This document shows, in pieces, positions 7,734-16,749 of a stretch of DNA of 64,000 nt; within the stretch, counting starts at the first letter, position 1; each line of letters begins with the position of its first letter. Position numbers and translations under genes: made by a program. Origin of the DNA: an uncultured Coriobacteriaceae bacterium (GTDB taxonomy: Bacteria; Actinomycetota; Coriobacteriia; Coriobacteriales; Coriobacteriaceae); contig CASEER010000005.1 in the NCBI GenBank assembly GCA_949287085.1, positions 23,184 to 87,183 on the forward strand. Direction: 5' to 3'. The notes below the pieces were generated by a model that ran no database searches, had not been told where the DNA came from, and saw nothing but the letters and a program-made list of their open reading frames with translations.

Positions 7734-8585
7734 ATGCTCGTTACCACTAAAGAGATGCTGCTCGACGCGCAGAAGAACCACTACGGCGTGGGCGCGTTCA
7801 ACGTCGAAAACCTCGAGTTCGTCATGGCGGTGCTCGCCGCTGCCGAGGAGACCAAGTCCCCGGTGATCATGCAGACTACGCCCGGCACCATCAAGACCGC
7901 CGGCCTCGACTACTTCTACGGCATGGTGGCCGCTGCCGCCGCGCGCACCGAGGTCCCCGTTGCGCTGCACCTCGATCATGGTGACGGCTACGATCGCTGC
8001 ATGCAGGCCCTGCGCACCGGCTACACCTCCGTCATGATCGACGGCTCCCACGAGTCCTTTGAGGACAATATCGCGCTCACCGCGAGCGTTGCCCGCGCGG
8101 GCGCTGCTATGGGCGTGCCGGTCGAGGCCGAGCTTGGCAAGGTTGGCGGCAAGGAGGACGACGGCCCGGCGGTCGAGGGCGAGAACCCCTACACCGACCC
8201 GGACGAGGCCCGCGAGTTCGTCGAGCGCACCGGCTGCACCTCGCTTGCCATCGGCGTGGGCACCGCGCATGGCGTGTACACCGAGACCCCGCACATCGAG
8301 CAGGACGTTGTGAAGGCCATTCGCGCCGCCGTGGATGTGCCGCTCGTGCTCCACGGCACCTCGGGTGTGCCCGATGAGCAGGTTGCCGAGGCCGTGAAGA
8401 ACGGCATCTGCAAGGTCAACTACGCGACCGAGCTGCGCCAGGCCTACACCAAGGGCTTTATGGCATATATGGCCGAGAACCCCGGCTGCTTTGACCCCAA
8501 GAAGCCGGCGAAGCAGGGCATGGCCGAGATTACGAACATCGTGAAGATTCGTATGGAGAACCTGGGCTCGGTGGGCCGCGCGTAG
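7734..8585 (+). CDS. gatY: Class II tagatose/fructose-bisphosphate aldolase, GatY/KbaY type
   Basis: 283 residues, as in GatY/KbaY (284-286). Zinc and catalytic motifs are LHLDHGDGYDR (D81, H82), EAELGKVGGKEDD (131-143), GTAHGVY (H179), LHGTSGVPDE (H207) and CKVNYATELR. It cleaves tagatose-1,6- or fructose-1,6-bisphosphate to dihydroxyacetone phosphate and glyceraldehyde-3-phosphate. Class I LacD, the usual partner of LacABC, is not in the window, so this enzyme probably fills its place. AAGGAGAAGCAGGG precedes ATG 7734. Preferred substrate cannot be read from sequence; it might also be the main glycolytic aldolase. Confidence 0.83.
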   Translation: MLVTTKEMLLDAQKNHYGVGAFNVENLEFVMAVLAAAEETKSPVIMQTTPGTIKTAGLDYFYGMVAAAAARTEVPVALHLDHGDGYDRCMQALRTGYTSVMIDGSHESFEDNIALTASVARAGAAMGVPVEAELGKVGGKEDDGPAVEGENPYTDPDEAREFVERTGCTSLAIGVGTAHGVYTETPHIEQDVVKAIRAAVDVPLVLHGTSGVPDEQVAEAVKNGICKVNYATELRQAYTKGFMAYMAENPGCFDPKKPAKQGMAEITNIVKIRMENLGSVGRA

Positions 8586-8612
8586 GCTCGAAGGGCGTTC
8601 GTTCCCATCGGT

Positions 8613-8690
8613 GGCGCCGGAGGTTCCGCCGCGTCCTCGCGCTTTGCGCGGCGGATTACGGCTCGGGGATCTCCGGCGCCGCTTTCGTTT
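8613..8690 (+). terminator. gatY terminator
   Basis: GGCGCCGGAG (8613-8622) pairs with CTCCGGCGCC (8671-8680) and is followed by GCTTTCGTTT. The long loop contains further GC-rich pairing. Confidence 0.6.
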
Positions 8691-8694
8691 CATG

Positions 8695-8766
8695 GATTGG
8701 TTGGGGACGTGATCCGTCCAACCCATTCCGCCGATGGGTTGGTTGGGGACGTGTTCCAGACAACCC
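8695..8766. repeat. GGGGACGTG-family repeat, copies 2 and 3 in tandem
   Basis: TTGGTTGGGGACGTG occurs twice, each followed by a CAACCC-type return arm. Same family as 161-214 and 59159-59214. Confidence 0.65.
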
Positions 8767-8992
8767 TTTTTACCTTCTGTGCACAGGTAGATGGAGCGTG
8801 GCTGGGGCGGAGCTTCCTCTAGGCAGCACCGGGCGCGGCGGATATGGGTTAAGGGGCTTGTTTCCGACAGGCCGGGGGAAGACAGCCGTGGCGGATGCGG
8901 CGGTGCCGGTGGGGCAACGCAGGCGGGCGAGGCGGCGCAGGGACGCCAACGTCGGCGGGCGTTTTTTTCTGCAAGAGATCAAAACTGCCAGC

Positions 8993-9048
8993 CGAGGTCC
9001 TCGATTTGGACGTTTTTACATTCTAAAACGGCAAGATCGAGGACCTCG
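8993..9048. repeat. Dispersed 56-bp palindrome (GTCCTCGAT family), copy 1
   Basis: Arms CGAGGTCCTCGAT (8993-9005) and ATCGAGGACCTCG (9036-9048) are exact reverse complements. Read on the minus strand, the interior resembles the palindrome at 49314-49367, including conserved GTTTT and TAAAAA blocks in the loop. Confidence 0.75.
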
Positions 9049-9385
9049 TCGGACGAACTTGCGCTCGGGCGGCGTTCACCCTCATTGATAGACGGTGTCA
9101 ATCCCGGCTGGCAGGCGCACGTGCCGGTTGGCGGCCGGTATCCATCCCGACCGATTGGCACCCACCCCGGTTGAGGGTGCGTTAAGATTGGGCAAACGTT
9201 TCGTAAGGGCGGACAGCCGAGCTCATCGGCAGGACATACCTTGCTTTATGGTCGAATATAGTGAGTAAAATGCTCGCGCATGGTCATATCATTTCACCGA
9301 GCGATTCTCTACTATAGAACAGACAATGCGTACCGGAGCCGCCGGGCCCGGACGTGGGCGCATGTGATCACAGATGGAGGGATTC

Positions 9386-10846
9386 ATGAACAAGCGTACC
9401 AAGATTGTATGCACCATGGGGCCAGCGTGTGACGACGAAAACATCCTACGCGAGATGATTCTTGCGGGCATGAACGTCGCTCGCTTCAACTTCAGTCACG
9501 GCAGCCACGAGGAGCACCACGAGCGCATGGAGCGCGTAAAGCGCATCTCTCGCGAGCTCGGCATTCCTGTTGGCATCTTGCTCGACACCAAGGGCCCCGA
9601 GATTCGCACCGGCTTCCTTGAGGGCCACGCCAAGGTCATGCTCCAGACGGGCAGCAAGGTCACGGTCACCGCGGCCGAGACCTCCGAGGACCTGCTGGGC
9701 ACTTCCGAGCACTTCTATCTTGATCACCTTGAGCTCCCGCGTGAGGTGCACGAGGGTGGCACCATCCTCATCGACGACGGTCTCATTGGCCTTACCGTCG
9801 ACAGCATCGATGGCCAGGACATTCACTGCACCGTGCAGAATGGCGGCGAGCTGGGCGAAAAGAAGGGCGTGAACGTCCCCAACGCCAAGCTGTCGCTCCC
9901 GAGCATTACCGAGCAGGACCGCGACGACATTCTCTTTGGCCTCAAGGAGGGCATCGACTTTATTGCCGCGTCCTTCATCCGCGGGCCCGAGGGCGTGAAG
10001 GAGATCCGCAAGCTCTGCCAGGAGAACGGCGGCGAGCACGTGGACATCTTCCCCAAGATCGAGTGCGCGCTGGCGGTGTACCACTTTGACGATATCCTCA
10101 AGGTCTCCGACGGCATCATGGTTGCCCGTGGTGACCTGGGCGTCGAGGTGGCCCCCGAGGTTTGCCCGACCATCCAGAAGGAAATCATCGGCAAGTGTAA
10201 CGCGGCGAGCAAGCCGGTCATCACGGCCACGCAGATGCTCGACTCCATGATCCGCAACCCGCGCCCCACGCGCGCCGAGGTCACCGACGTGGCCAACGCC
10301 ATCAATGACGGCACCGACGCCGTGATGCTTTCGGGCGAGTCTGCCGCCGGCAAGTACCCGCTCGAGGCCGTGAAGATGATGGCAAACATTTGCCTGACCA
10401 CTGAGGCCACCATCCCCGAGCACCGGCCGTTCGACTTTGACCTCATTGACCCGGGCCGCAACCGCGTGAACGCCGCCGTGGGTCTTTCGGCCGTGACCAC
10501 CGCGTTTAACGTGGGCGCCAAGGCCATCCTTACGCCGACCAATTCCGGCCGTTCCGCGCGTCTGGTCTCGAATTTCCGCCCTGTGCTGCCCATCCAGGCC
10601 GCCACGCCCAACGAGTGGGCCATGCGCAAGATGACCGTGTATTGGGGCGTCGAGCCCAAGCTTTCGGGCCACACCGTGGGCAGCATCGCCTACGTGGTGA
10701 ACAACGCCATGGTCGAGGCCAAGGAAACGGGCATCGTGAACAAGGACGATCTGGTTGTGGTAACCGCTGGCGACCCCGCGATCCCCGTGATCGTGCCGGG
10801 CAGCCAGGTGTCCACCAACGTGGTCTACGTGGCGCAGGTGCTGTAG
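9386..10846 (+). CDS. pyk: Pyruvate kinase
   Basis: 486 residues; transfers phosphate from phosphoenolpyruvate to ADP. It starts MNKRTKIVCTMGPA, with ARFNFSHG, LDTKGPEIRTG, FPKIECA (in place of the more usual AKIEN around the active-site Lys), the Mg/K-site run MVARGDLGVEV, and MLDSMIRNPRPTRAEVTDVA. A C-terminal regulatory domain is present, without the extra PEP-utiliser-like domain of Bacillus PykA. ATG 9386 follows GGAGGGA; an in-frame ATG 12 bases earlier precedes that site. Single-gene unit with a strong terminator. Confidence 0.95.
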   Translation: MNKRTKIVCTMGPACDDENILREMILAGMNVARFNFSHGSHEEHHERMERVKRISRELGIPVGILLDTKGPEIRTGFLEGHAKVMLQTGSKVTVTAAETSEDLLGTSEHFYLDHLELPREVHEGGTILIDDGLIGLTVDSIDGQDIHCTVQNGGELGEKKGVNVPNAKLSLPSITEQDRDDILFGLKEGIDFIAASFIRGPEGVKEIRKLCQENGGEHVDIFPKIECALAVYHFDDILKVSDGIMVARGDLGVEVAPEVCPTIQKEIIGKCNAASKPVITATQMLDSMIRNPRPTRAEVTDVANAINDGTDAVMLSGESAAGKYPLEAVKMMANICLTTEATIPEHRPFDFDLIDPGRNRVNAAVGLSAVTTAFNVGAKAILTPTNSGRSARLVSNFRPVLPIQAATPNEWAMRKMTVYWGVEPKLSGHTVGSIAYVVNNAMVEAKETGIVNKDDLVVVTAGDPAIPVIVPGSQVSTNVVYVAQVL

Positions 10847-10900
10847 CTGCAGGGAGCATAGTTGGCGAGCTGCTGTGGTAGCGGCGCTTACCTATGCAAG

Positions 10901-10945
10901 AAAACGCGGATAAGGGCTGAGGTTTCTGGCCCTTATCCGCGTTTT
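10901..10945. terminator. pyk terminator
   Basis: A perfect 17-bp stem, AAAACGCGGATAAGGGC (10901-10917) with its complement (10929-10945). The A4/T4 ends make it potentially bidirectional, serving the convergent gene at 11016 as well. Confidence 0.92.
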
Positions 10946-11015
10946 GCTATGATGGGCGTCTGCGGGTCGGCGCTGGTGCGGGCGGCGAACCTCCTGCAGG
11001 CTGCGGCCCTCTCAT

Positions 11016-12098
11016 CTACTCCTTGATCGAACGCGCGAACGCTGCGGCTTCGGCAATGGATGCAGCAGGCGTGGCCCAGCTGGTCACAAAGCGGACGAGC
11101 TGGCGGCCCGCACCCGTGGGGTCGTCCGCGGCGGTGGGCTCGCAGCCAAGGGCGTCGGACAGGCGCGCGGCCTCGCCCGGCGTTGCCCAGAAGAACTGCT
11201 GGTTGCCCGCGGTTTCCAAATATGGCTCATAGCCCGCCGCCACCAGACCCTGGGCAAGCTCCGTTGCGCAGGCGTTGGCGTGCCGGGCAAGCTGCCAGTA
11301 GAGCACCTCGCCCGCTTCGTTGCGCGTTGCCGGGTCAAAGGCGGCCTCGTACATCACGCCCATCACGCGGCCCTTGGCCGTGAGCTGGCCGGCACGCTTG
11401 GTAAGGTAGGGGAGGCGCTCAATTGCGCGCCGTCCGCGCGGGGTGCGCGGGTTGACCACCAGGGCCTCGCCAAACAGCATGCCGTTTTTTGTTCCACCCA
11501 GGGTAAAGGCGTCGGCGCGCTCGGCAATATGCTGAATGGTCAGGTCTGCGCCCGCCGCCGTAATGCCGCTCGCCATGCGCGCGCCGTCCACGTACACCGC
11601 CACATCGCGCGCCACCGCCCAATCGCAGAGCGCATCAAACTCAGCGCGCGTATACACGTAGCCCAGCTCGCTGGTGTGCGAGAAGTAGAGCATGCCCGGG
11701 CGCGTGGTGGCCGCGCCGTTGGCAGCGCTTGCCTGCCACAGCGGCTCCATGCCCGCGCAGGTCAGGCGGCCCAGCGGGTCGTGCGTGGCCAAAAGGCGGC
11801 GGCCATGGGCCTCGATAGCGCCCGTCTCGTGAATGGTGGGATGCGCGTCGGCGGCGCACAGCGGGCCCTCAAACTCCTCGGTCAGGCTCGTGATGGCCAG
11901 GATGTTGGCAGGCGTGCCTCCGGGCACAAAGGCCACGCATGCGTTGGGCTGGCCAATCTCGGCGCGAATCAACTCGGCCGCATGCGCGCAGTGCTCGTCT
12001 GCCCCATAGCCAACGCACTGTTCGAGGTTGGTGTGCACCAGCGCGTCGAGGATTGCCGGCGCGGCGCCCTCGCTGTAATCGTTCCGGAATTGCTGCAT
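11016..12098 (-). CDS. ltaE: Threonine aldolase / beta-eliminating lyase family PLP enzyme
   Basis: 360 residues, fold-type I PLP enzyme. N-terminal FRNDYSEGAAPAIL, phosphate-binding PGGTPAN, ADAHPTIHETG (H86 stacks on the cofactor in relatives), VYVDGARM (D171) and TLGGTKNGML (PLP Lys K204) are those of low-specificity L-threonine aldolases. Expected reaction: threonine or allo-threonine to glycine and acetaldehyde. AGGAGA precedes ATG 12098. The SEGA(A/H)P subgroup is common in anaerobes and its true substrate is less certain than for E. coli LtaE. It is divergent from hisS and convergent with pyk. Confidence 0.8.
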   Translation of the reverse strand: MQQFRNDYSEGAAPAILDALVHTNLEQCVGYGADEHCAHAAELIRAEIGQPNACVAFVPGGTPANILAITSLTEEFEGPLCAADAHPTIHETGAIEAHGRRLLATHDPLGRLTCAGMEPLWQASAANGAATTRPGMLYFSHTSELGYVYTRAEFDALCDWAVARDVAVYVDGARMASGITAAGADLTIQHIAERADAFTLGGTKNGMLFGEALVVNPRTPRGRRAIERLPYLTKRAGQLTAKGRVMGVMYEAAFDPATRNEAGEVLYWQLARHANACATELAQGLVAAGYEPYLETAGNQQFFWATPGEAARLSDALGCEPTAADDPTGAGRQLVRFVTSWATPAASIAEAAAFARSIKE

Positions 12099-12185
12099 GG
12101 CCTTCTCCTGAAAATCGCAGTGTCAATGGTTGGCTGACAGTGTACTCCCACCTCATTGGTATCTTGTTGAGATGGCGCGCTTGGT

Positions 12186-12214
12186 TTGCGGGTGTCCGCA
12201 CGCGCCCATATAAT
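12186..12214 (+). promoter_or_regulatory. hisS promoter
   Basis: TTGCGG (12186-12191), 17-bp spacer, TATAAT (12209-12214). The roughly 95-base leader is GC-rich and can fold, but is too short and lacks the conserved element for a T-box. Confidence 0.75.
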
Positions 12215-12315
12215 GAGGTTCCAAACAGCACATATGGTGCGGCAGCGGGCCGCGCGGGGCGTCTTGGGGCGCCGCCGTGCCGCGCGGGCGCCGCGCAGGG
12301 ATAGAAAGGCGAACC

Positions 12316-13635
12316 ATGCAGGCGCAGAAGGCAGAGGGAACGCGAGACTTGATCGGGCGTGAGATGCGCGCGTGGCGGCGCATGCAGCGCGTTGCGGCCG
12401 AGGTGTTTGGCCCGTACGGGTTTGAGCCAGTGGAGACGCCGGCTATCGAGCAGGTCGACGTGTTCGTGCACGGCATCGGCCAGTCCACCGACGTGGTGCG
12501 CAAGGAGATGTTCCGTGTGTTTTCGGGTGCTAACCTGGAGCGCGTGTTTGCCGAGGGGACGGACGCCAAGCTCAAGCCCAAGCAGCGCTTGGCCCTGCGC
12601 CCCGAGGGCACGGCGGGCGTGGTGCGCTCGGTCGTAGAGAACAACCTGGTTCCGCAGGGGGGCTCGCCCGTAAAGCTCTACTACGCCGAGGCCATGTTCC
12701 GCGGCGAGCGCCCGCAAAAGGGCCGCTTGCGCCAGTTCCATCAGGTGGGCATCGAGTGGCTGGGCGCGCCCGACCCGGCGGCGGATGCCGAGTGCATCAT
12801 CATGCTCATGGAGTTCTACAAGCGCCTGGGCTTTGACCGTTCCAAGCTGCGTCTGCTCATCAACAGCATGGGCGACCCGGCGTGCCGTCCGGCCTATCGC
12901 GAGAAGGTGCGCCAGTTCATTCTTGACCACGCCGACGAGATGTGCGACGAATGCCGTGAGCGCGCGGAGCTGAACCCCTTGCGCGCCTTTGATTGCAAAA
13001 GCGACCACTGCCGTGAGGTCATGAAGGACGCCCCGCTGGCACCCGATAACCTGTGCGACGACTGCCGCGCGCACTACGAGCAGGTCAAGCGCTACCTGGA
13101 TGCGGCGGGCGTTCAGTATGTGGAGGACCCGACGCTCGTGCGCGGCCTCGATTACTACACGCGCACCGTCTTTGAGGTGGAGGCGCCGGGTGCCGGCGTG
13201 GGCTCCATCGGTGGCGGTGGCCGCTACGACGGGCTTGTGGAACTTGAGGGCGGCAAACCTACGCCGGGCGTTGGCTTTGCCGTGGGCTTTGAGCGCGCGA
13301 TGCTGGCGCTTGAGGCCTTTGGCGTGGAGCTGGGGGATGAGGTGGAGCCCTGCATCTACGTGGCCAACGCGGGCGACGACCTGCGCGGCGAGGTCTTTGC
13401 GCTCACGCACGAGCTGCGCCAGGCCGGTGTGCGCACCGAGGCCAACTACCAGGGCCGTTCGCTCAAGAGCCAGTTTAAACAGGCCGACAAGCTGGGCGCG
13501 CGGCTCATTGCCGTGGTGGGCGGCGACGAGATGGCCCAGGGCGTGGTGCGCTTGCGCGACATGACCTCGCACGATGAGGCGCTCGTTCCCCGCGACCGGC
13601 TGGTGGCCGAGGTATCGGCGCGTCTGTCGCGGTAA
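12316..13635 (+). CDS. hisS: Histidine-tRNA ligase
   Basis: 439 residues, class II synthetase that charges tRNA-His. Motif 2 region MFRGERPQKGRLRQFHQ, histidine-binding VRGLDYYTRTVFEV, and GGGGRYDGL with motif 3 (GFAVGFERAM) are all intact; a C-terminal anticodon-binding domain follows from about residue 345. An internal CDECRERAELNPLRAFDCK segment carries Cys pairs, as in many bacterial HisRS insertions. ATG 12316 follows AGAAAGG; the frame continues 13 codons upstream without a better site. No aspS follows, unlike the common hisS-aspS pair. Confidence 0.95.
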   Translation: MQAQKAEGTRDLIGREMRAWRRMQRVAAEVFGPYGFEPVETPAIEQVDVFVHGIGQSTDVVRKEMFRVFSGANLERVFAEGTDAKLKPKQRLALRPEGTAGVVRSVVENNLVPQGGSPVKLYYAEAMFRGERPQKGRLRQFHQVGIEWLGAPDPAADAECIIMLMEFYKRLGFDRSKLRLLINSMGDPACRPAYREKVRQFILDHADEMCDECRERAELNPLRAFDCKSDHCREVMKDAPLAPDNLCDDCRAHYEQVKRYLDAAGVQYVEDPTLVRGLDYYTRTVFEVEAPGAGVGSIGGGGRYDGLVELEGGKPTPGVGFAVGFERAMLALEAFGVELGDEVEPCIYVANAGDDLRGEVFALTHELRQAGVRTEANYQGRSLKSQFKQADKLGARLIAVVGGDEMAQGVVRLRDMTSHDEALVPRDRLVAEVSARLSR

Positions 13636-13777
13636 CGCCCGTTGCGGCGGCTCCGGCGTCGCAATGCAACCGCTCGGTTGATGGCACGCGCGTGGGCGTT
13701 GGTTGACGAATTCGTGACGGCTTGGTTACAGCTCACATTGTGCGACGGCGCACGCTACCAGACCCGGGCGGGTTTTC

Positions 13778-13783
13778 TATAAT
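13778..13783 (+). promoter_or_regulatory. Candidate ppc -10 box
   Basis: Perfect TATAAT 46 bases before the ppc start, without a good -35. A second option is TTGACG (13703-13708), 17-bp spacer, TTACAG. Confidence 0.45.
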
Positions 13784-13829
13784 GAGATGCGGTGTGCCCA
13801 CTGCGGCAAATGACGAGTAAGGAGGCACC

Positions 13830-16622
13830 GTGAACACAACAACCAGCGGCGGCTATCAGACGGGCGAGGCGATCGACCACAAGTTGGGTGCGACCGACAC
13901 CGACCGCGTGATTCGGAGCTATGCAGAAATTGCGCTGCCCGATGCCCTGCGCGACAACCTGGCGCTCTTTTTGCGCTTGGAGCGGCAGGTGCTCCGCGAC
14001 TACAGCCCCGCGCTGTGCAGCACGTTTGACCAGCTGCTCAACAGCGTGACCCGCGCCAACGAGGGCGACCCCGGCGGGGTGGCCGCGGCAGAGACAACCG
14101 ACGACCAAGGCATTCCTACCGCCGACACCGAGAGCGCGCAGGCGTTCCGCGATGCGGTGGCGCTGCTCGACAGCCTCTCCATTGACGAGAAGCAGATGGT
14201 GGTGCGCGCCTTTACGTCGTTCTTCCACCTGGCCAACCTCTCCGAAGAAAACTACCGCGTGCAAAAGCTCCTGGAGCACGAACGCTCGGTGTCGATTGAC
14301 TCTCCCGTGGATCCTTCCAACGAGCTTTCGGTGGCTTACGACCAGCTGGTTAAAGAAATGGGCGGCGGTCCGGCCACGCAGCTTCTGGCCAAGCTCGAGT
14401 TTCACCCGGTCTTTACCGCGCATCCCACTGAGGCGCGCCGCAAGGCCGTTGAGGGCAAGATCCGCCGTATCTCGCAGCTTTTGAGCGAGCATCCCAACTT
14501 GGGCGGCTCGGCGCTGGTGGAAAACGAGCGTCACCTGCTGCAGGAGATCGACGCTCTGGTGCGCACGAGCCCCATCGCCGTTAAAAAGCCCACGCCGGTC
14601 GAAGAGGCCGATACCATCATCGACATCTTCGACAACACGCTCTTTGACACCATCCCCGAGGTGTACCGTCGTTTTGACGACTGGGTCTTGGGCGAGTATG
14701 CCGGTTCGGTGCCGCCCGTGTGCCCGGCGTTTTTCCACCCCGGCAGCTGGATCGGCTCGGACCGCGACGGCAACCCCAACGTGACCGCCAAGGTGTCGCG
14801 CCAGGTGGCGGCCAAGTTTGCCACGCACATGGTGAAGAAGCTGGCCGAGAAGTGCCGCCGCGTGGGCCGCAACCTCACGCTCGAGGCGCGCTACACCAAA
14901 CCGTCCGACGAGCTGCTCAATCTGTGGAACCATCAGGTCGAGATGAGCGAGGTGCTTACGAGCCGCGCCGATGCTATCAGCGCATCCGAGCCGCATCGCG
15001 CCGTGATGCTCGTCATGGCCGATCGCCTGGATGCCACGGTGCGTCGCAACGCCGACACCATGTACCGCTCGGCCGACGATTTCCTGGCTGACCTGCGCAT
15101 CGTGCAGCGCTCGCTTGCCGAGGCCGGTGCCCCGCGCGCGGCGTACGGCCCGGTGCAGACGCTTATCTGGCAGGTCGAGACCTTTGGCTTCCATATGGTC
15201 GAGATGGAGTTCCGTCAGCATTCGCTCGTGCACACCCGTGCCCTCGCCGACATTCACGAGCATGGTCGCCACGGCGATTTGCAGCCCATGACGCGCGAGG
15301 TGCTTGACACGTTTCGCGCCATCGGCTCCATTCAGAAGCGCTACGGCGAAAAGATGGCGCATCGCTACATCATCTCGTTCACCAAGAGCGCTCAGCATGT
15401 GGCCGATGTGTACGAGCTCGCGCAGCTGGCGTTTGCGCACCCCGAGGACGTTCCGGCGCTCGACGTGATTCCGCTCTTTGAGCAGCTCGAGGACCTTGAG
15501 GGCTGCGTGGACGTGCTGGACGAGATGCTCAAGCTGCCCGCCGTTCAGGCGCGCCTGGCGCAGACCAACCGCAAGATGGAGGTCATGCTCGGGTACTCGG
15601 ATTCGTCAAAGGACGCCGGTCCCACCACGGCGACGCTCGCGCTGCATTCCGCGCAGGCGCGCATTGCGGAGTGGGCGGAGCGCAACAACATCGACCTGGT
15701 ACTCATGCATGGTCGCGGCGGTGCCGTGGGCCGCGGTGGCGGTCCGGCCAACCGTGCCGTGCTCGCGCAGCCCAAGGGCTCGGTCAACTGCCACTTTAAG
15801 GTGACGGAGCAGGGCGAGGTCATCTTTGCGCGCTATGGCAACCCGCTGCTGGCACGTCGGCACATTGAGAGCGTGGCCGCGGCGACGCTGCTCAACTCGG
15901 CACCTTCGGTCGAGAAGACCAACACCGAGTCCACCGAGCGCTACGCCGCGATGGCCGAGCGTCTGAACGAGGCCTCGCACGAGTGCTACCTCGACCTGCT
16001 CAATACCGACGACTTTGCGCCGTGGTTCTCGATCGTGACGCCGCTGACCGAAGTGGGCCTGCTGCCCATTGGCTCGCGTCCGGCTAAGCGCGGCCTGGGT
16101 GCCCAGTCGCTCGACGACTTGCGCACCATTCCGTGGGTGTTCTCGTGGTCGCAGGCGCGCATTAATCTGGCCGCGTGGTATGGCCTGGGCACGGCGTGCG
16201 AGAAGCTGGGCGATCTTGAGCTGCTGCAGCGGGCGTACCGCGAGTGGCCGCTGTTCAGTACGTTCATCGATAACATCGAGATGTCCATCGCCAAGACCGA
16301 TGGCCGCATTGCCAAGATGTACCTCGCGCTTGGCGACCAGGACGACCTGGCCAAAAAGGTGTACGACGAGATGCAACTCACGCGCAAGTGGACCCTGGCG
16401 ATCGTGGGCGACGCATGGCCGCTCGAGCATCGCCATGTGCTCGGCCGCGCGGTGCGTGTGCGCAACCCGTACGTGGACGCGCTGTCGCTGGCGCAGGTGC
16501 GTGCGCTGCGCGTGGTGCGCGAGCAGCAAGAGGAACTTTCCGAGGAGGCGAAGGCCGAGCTCTTGTCGCTCATCCTTTCGACCGTGACCGGCGTTTCTGC
16601 GGGGCTTCAGAACACGGGGTAA
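13830..16622 (+). CDS. ppc: Phosphoenolpyruvate carboxylase
   Basis: 930 residues, full length. Converts PEP plus bicarbonate to oxaloacetate, refilling the C4 pool (with pyk competing for PEP). Key motifs: FTAHPTEARR (catalytic H198), GSWIGSDRDGNPNVT, LGYSDSSKDAG, MHGRGGAVGRGGGP, and PWVFSWSQARINLAAWYGLG; it ends in QNTG as this family does. GTG 13830 follows TAAGGAGG at a normal distance. Monocistronic. Confidence 0.96.
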   Translation: MNTTTSGGYQTGEAIDHKLGATDTDRVIRSYAEIALPDALRDNLALFLRLERQVLRDYSPALCSTFDQLLNSVTRANEGDPGGVAAAETTDDQGIPTADTESAQAFRDAVALLDSLSIDEKQMVVRAFTSFFHLANLSEENYRVQKLLEHERSVSIDSPVDPSNELSVAYDQLVKEMGGGPATQLLAKLEFHPVFTAHPTEARRKAVEGKIRRISQLLSEHPNLGGSALVENERHLLQEIDALVRTSPIAVKKPTPVEEADTIIDIFDNTLFDTIPEVYRRFDDWVLGEYAGSVPPVCPAFFHPGSWIGSDRDGNPNVTAKVSRQVAAKFATHMVKKLAEKCRRVGRNLTLEARYTKPSDELLNLWNHQVEMSEVLTSRADAISASEPHRAVMLVMADRLDATVRRNADTMYRSADDFLADLRIVQRSLAEAGAPRAAYGPVQTLIWQVETFGFHMVEMEFRQHSLVHTRALADIHEHGRHGDLQPMTREVLDTFRAIGSIQKRYGEKMAHRYIISFTKSAQHVADVYELAQLAFAHPEDVPALDVIPLFEQLEDLEGCVDVLDEMLKLPAVQARLAQTNRKMEVMLGYSDSSKDAGPTTATLALHSAQARIAEWAERNNIDLVLMHGRGGAVGRGGGPANRAVLAQPKGSVNCHFKVTEQGEVIFARYGNPLLARRHIESVAAATLLNSAPSVEKTNTESTERYAAMAERLNEASHECYLDLLNTDDFAPWFSIVTPLTEVGLLPIGSRPAKRGLGAQSLDDLRTIPWVFSWSQARINLAAWYGLGTACEKLGDLELLQRAYREWPLFSTFIDNIEMSIAKTDGRIAKMYLALGDQDDLAKKVYDEMQLTRKWTLAIVGDAWPLEHRHVLGRAVRVRNPYVDALSLAQVRALRVVREQQEELSEEAKAELLSLILSTVTGVSAGLQNTG

Positions 16623-16646
16623 GCGAAGGCTGTTCGCTCCCGGCGG

Positions 16647-16749
16647 ACCCCGACCATATCGACTGCGCTCGAGCAGTCCTGCGCAAGACGGAGGCCCCAC
16701 TGGGGCCTCCTTTGCGTGCGGAACTCGCGCCGCCGATATGGTCGGGGTC
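16647..16749 (+). terminator. ppc terminator inside a longer inverted repeat
   Basis: Inner stem GGAGGCCCCA / TGGGGCCTCC (16690-16710) followed by TTT. It is enclosed by a perfect 16-bp pair, GACCCCGACCATATCG (16647-16662) and its complement (16734-16749). Confidence 0.75.

Larger units (their letters stand above)
8586..9385. other. 800-bp non-coding region between gatY and pyk
   Basis: Contents: a gatY terminator hairpin (8613-8680), two copies of the GGGGACGTG repeat (8695-8766), a small hairpin with a T7 run (about 8943-8968), and a long palindrome (8993-9048). Reading frames here are low-complexity with no recognisable protein. A possible pyk -10 is TATAGT at 9257-9262 or TACTAT at 9310-9315, neither with a good -35. 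Confidence 0.65.

Noticed and set aside
8791..9174. 127-codon frame between gatY and pyk
   Set aside because: Low-complexity composition that runs through a palindromic repeat; no ribosome site and no recognisable similarity.
12215..12315. Possible T-box in the hisS leader
   Set aside because: The leader is only about 100 bases and lacks the T-box sequence and specifier loop; its GC-rich fold is not enough.
13755..15440. 561-codon open frame antisense to ppc (and other long antisense frames over pyk, hisS, glnN, prfC)
   Set aside because: Shadow frames caused by GC-rich codon bias; Arg/His/Ala-rich, no domain, no ribosome site, and opposite to clear conserved genes.
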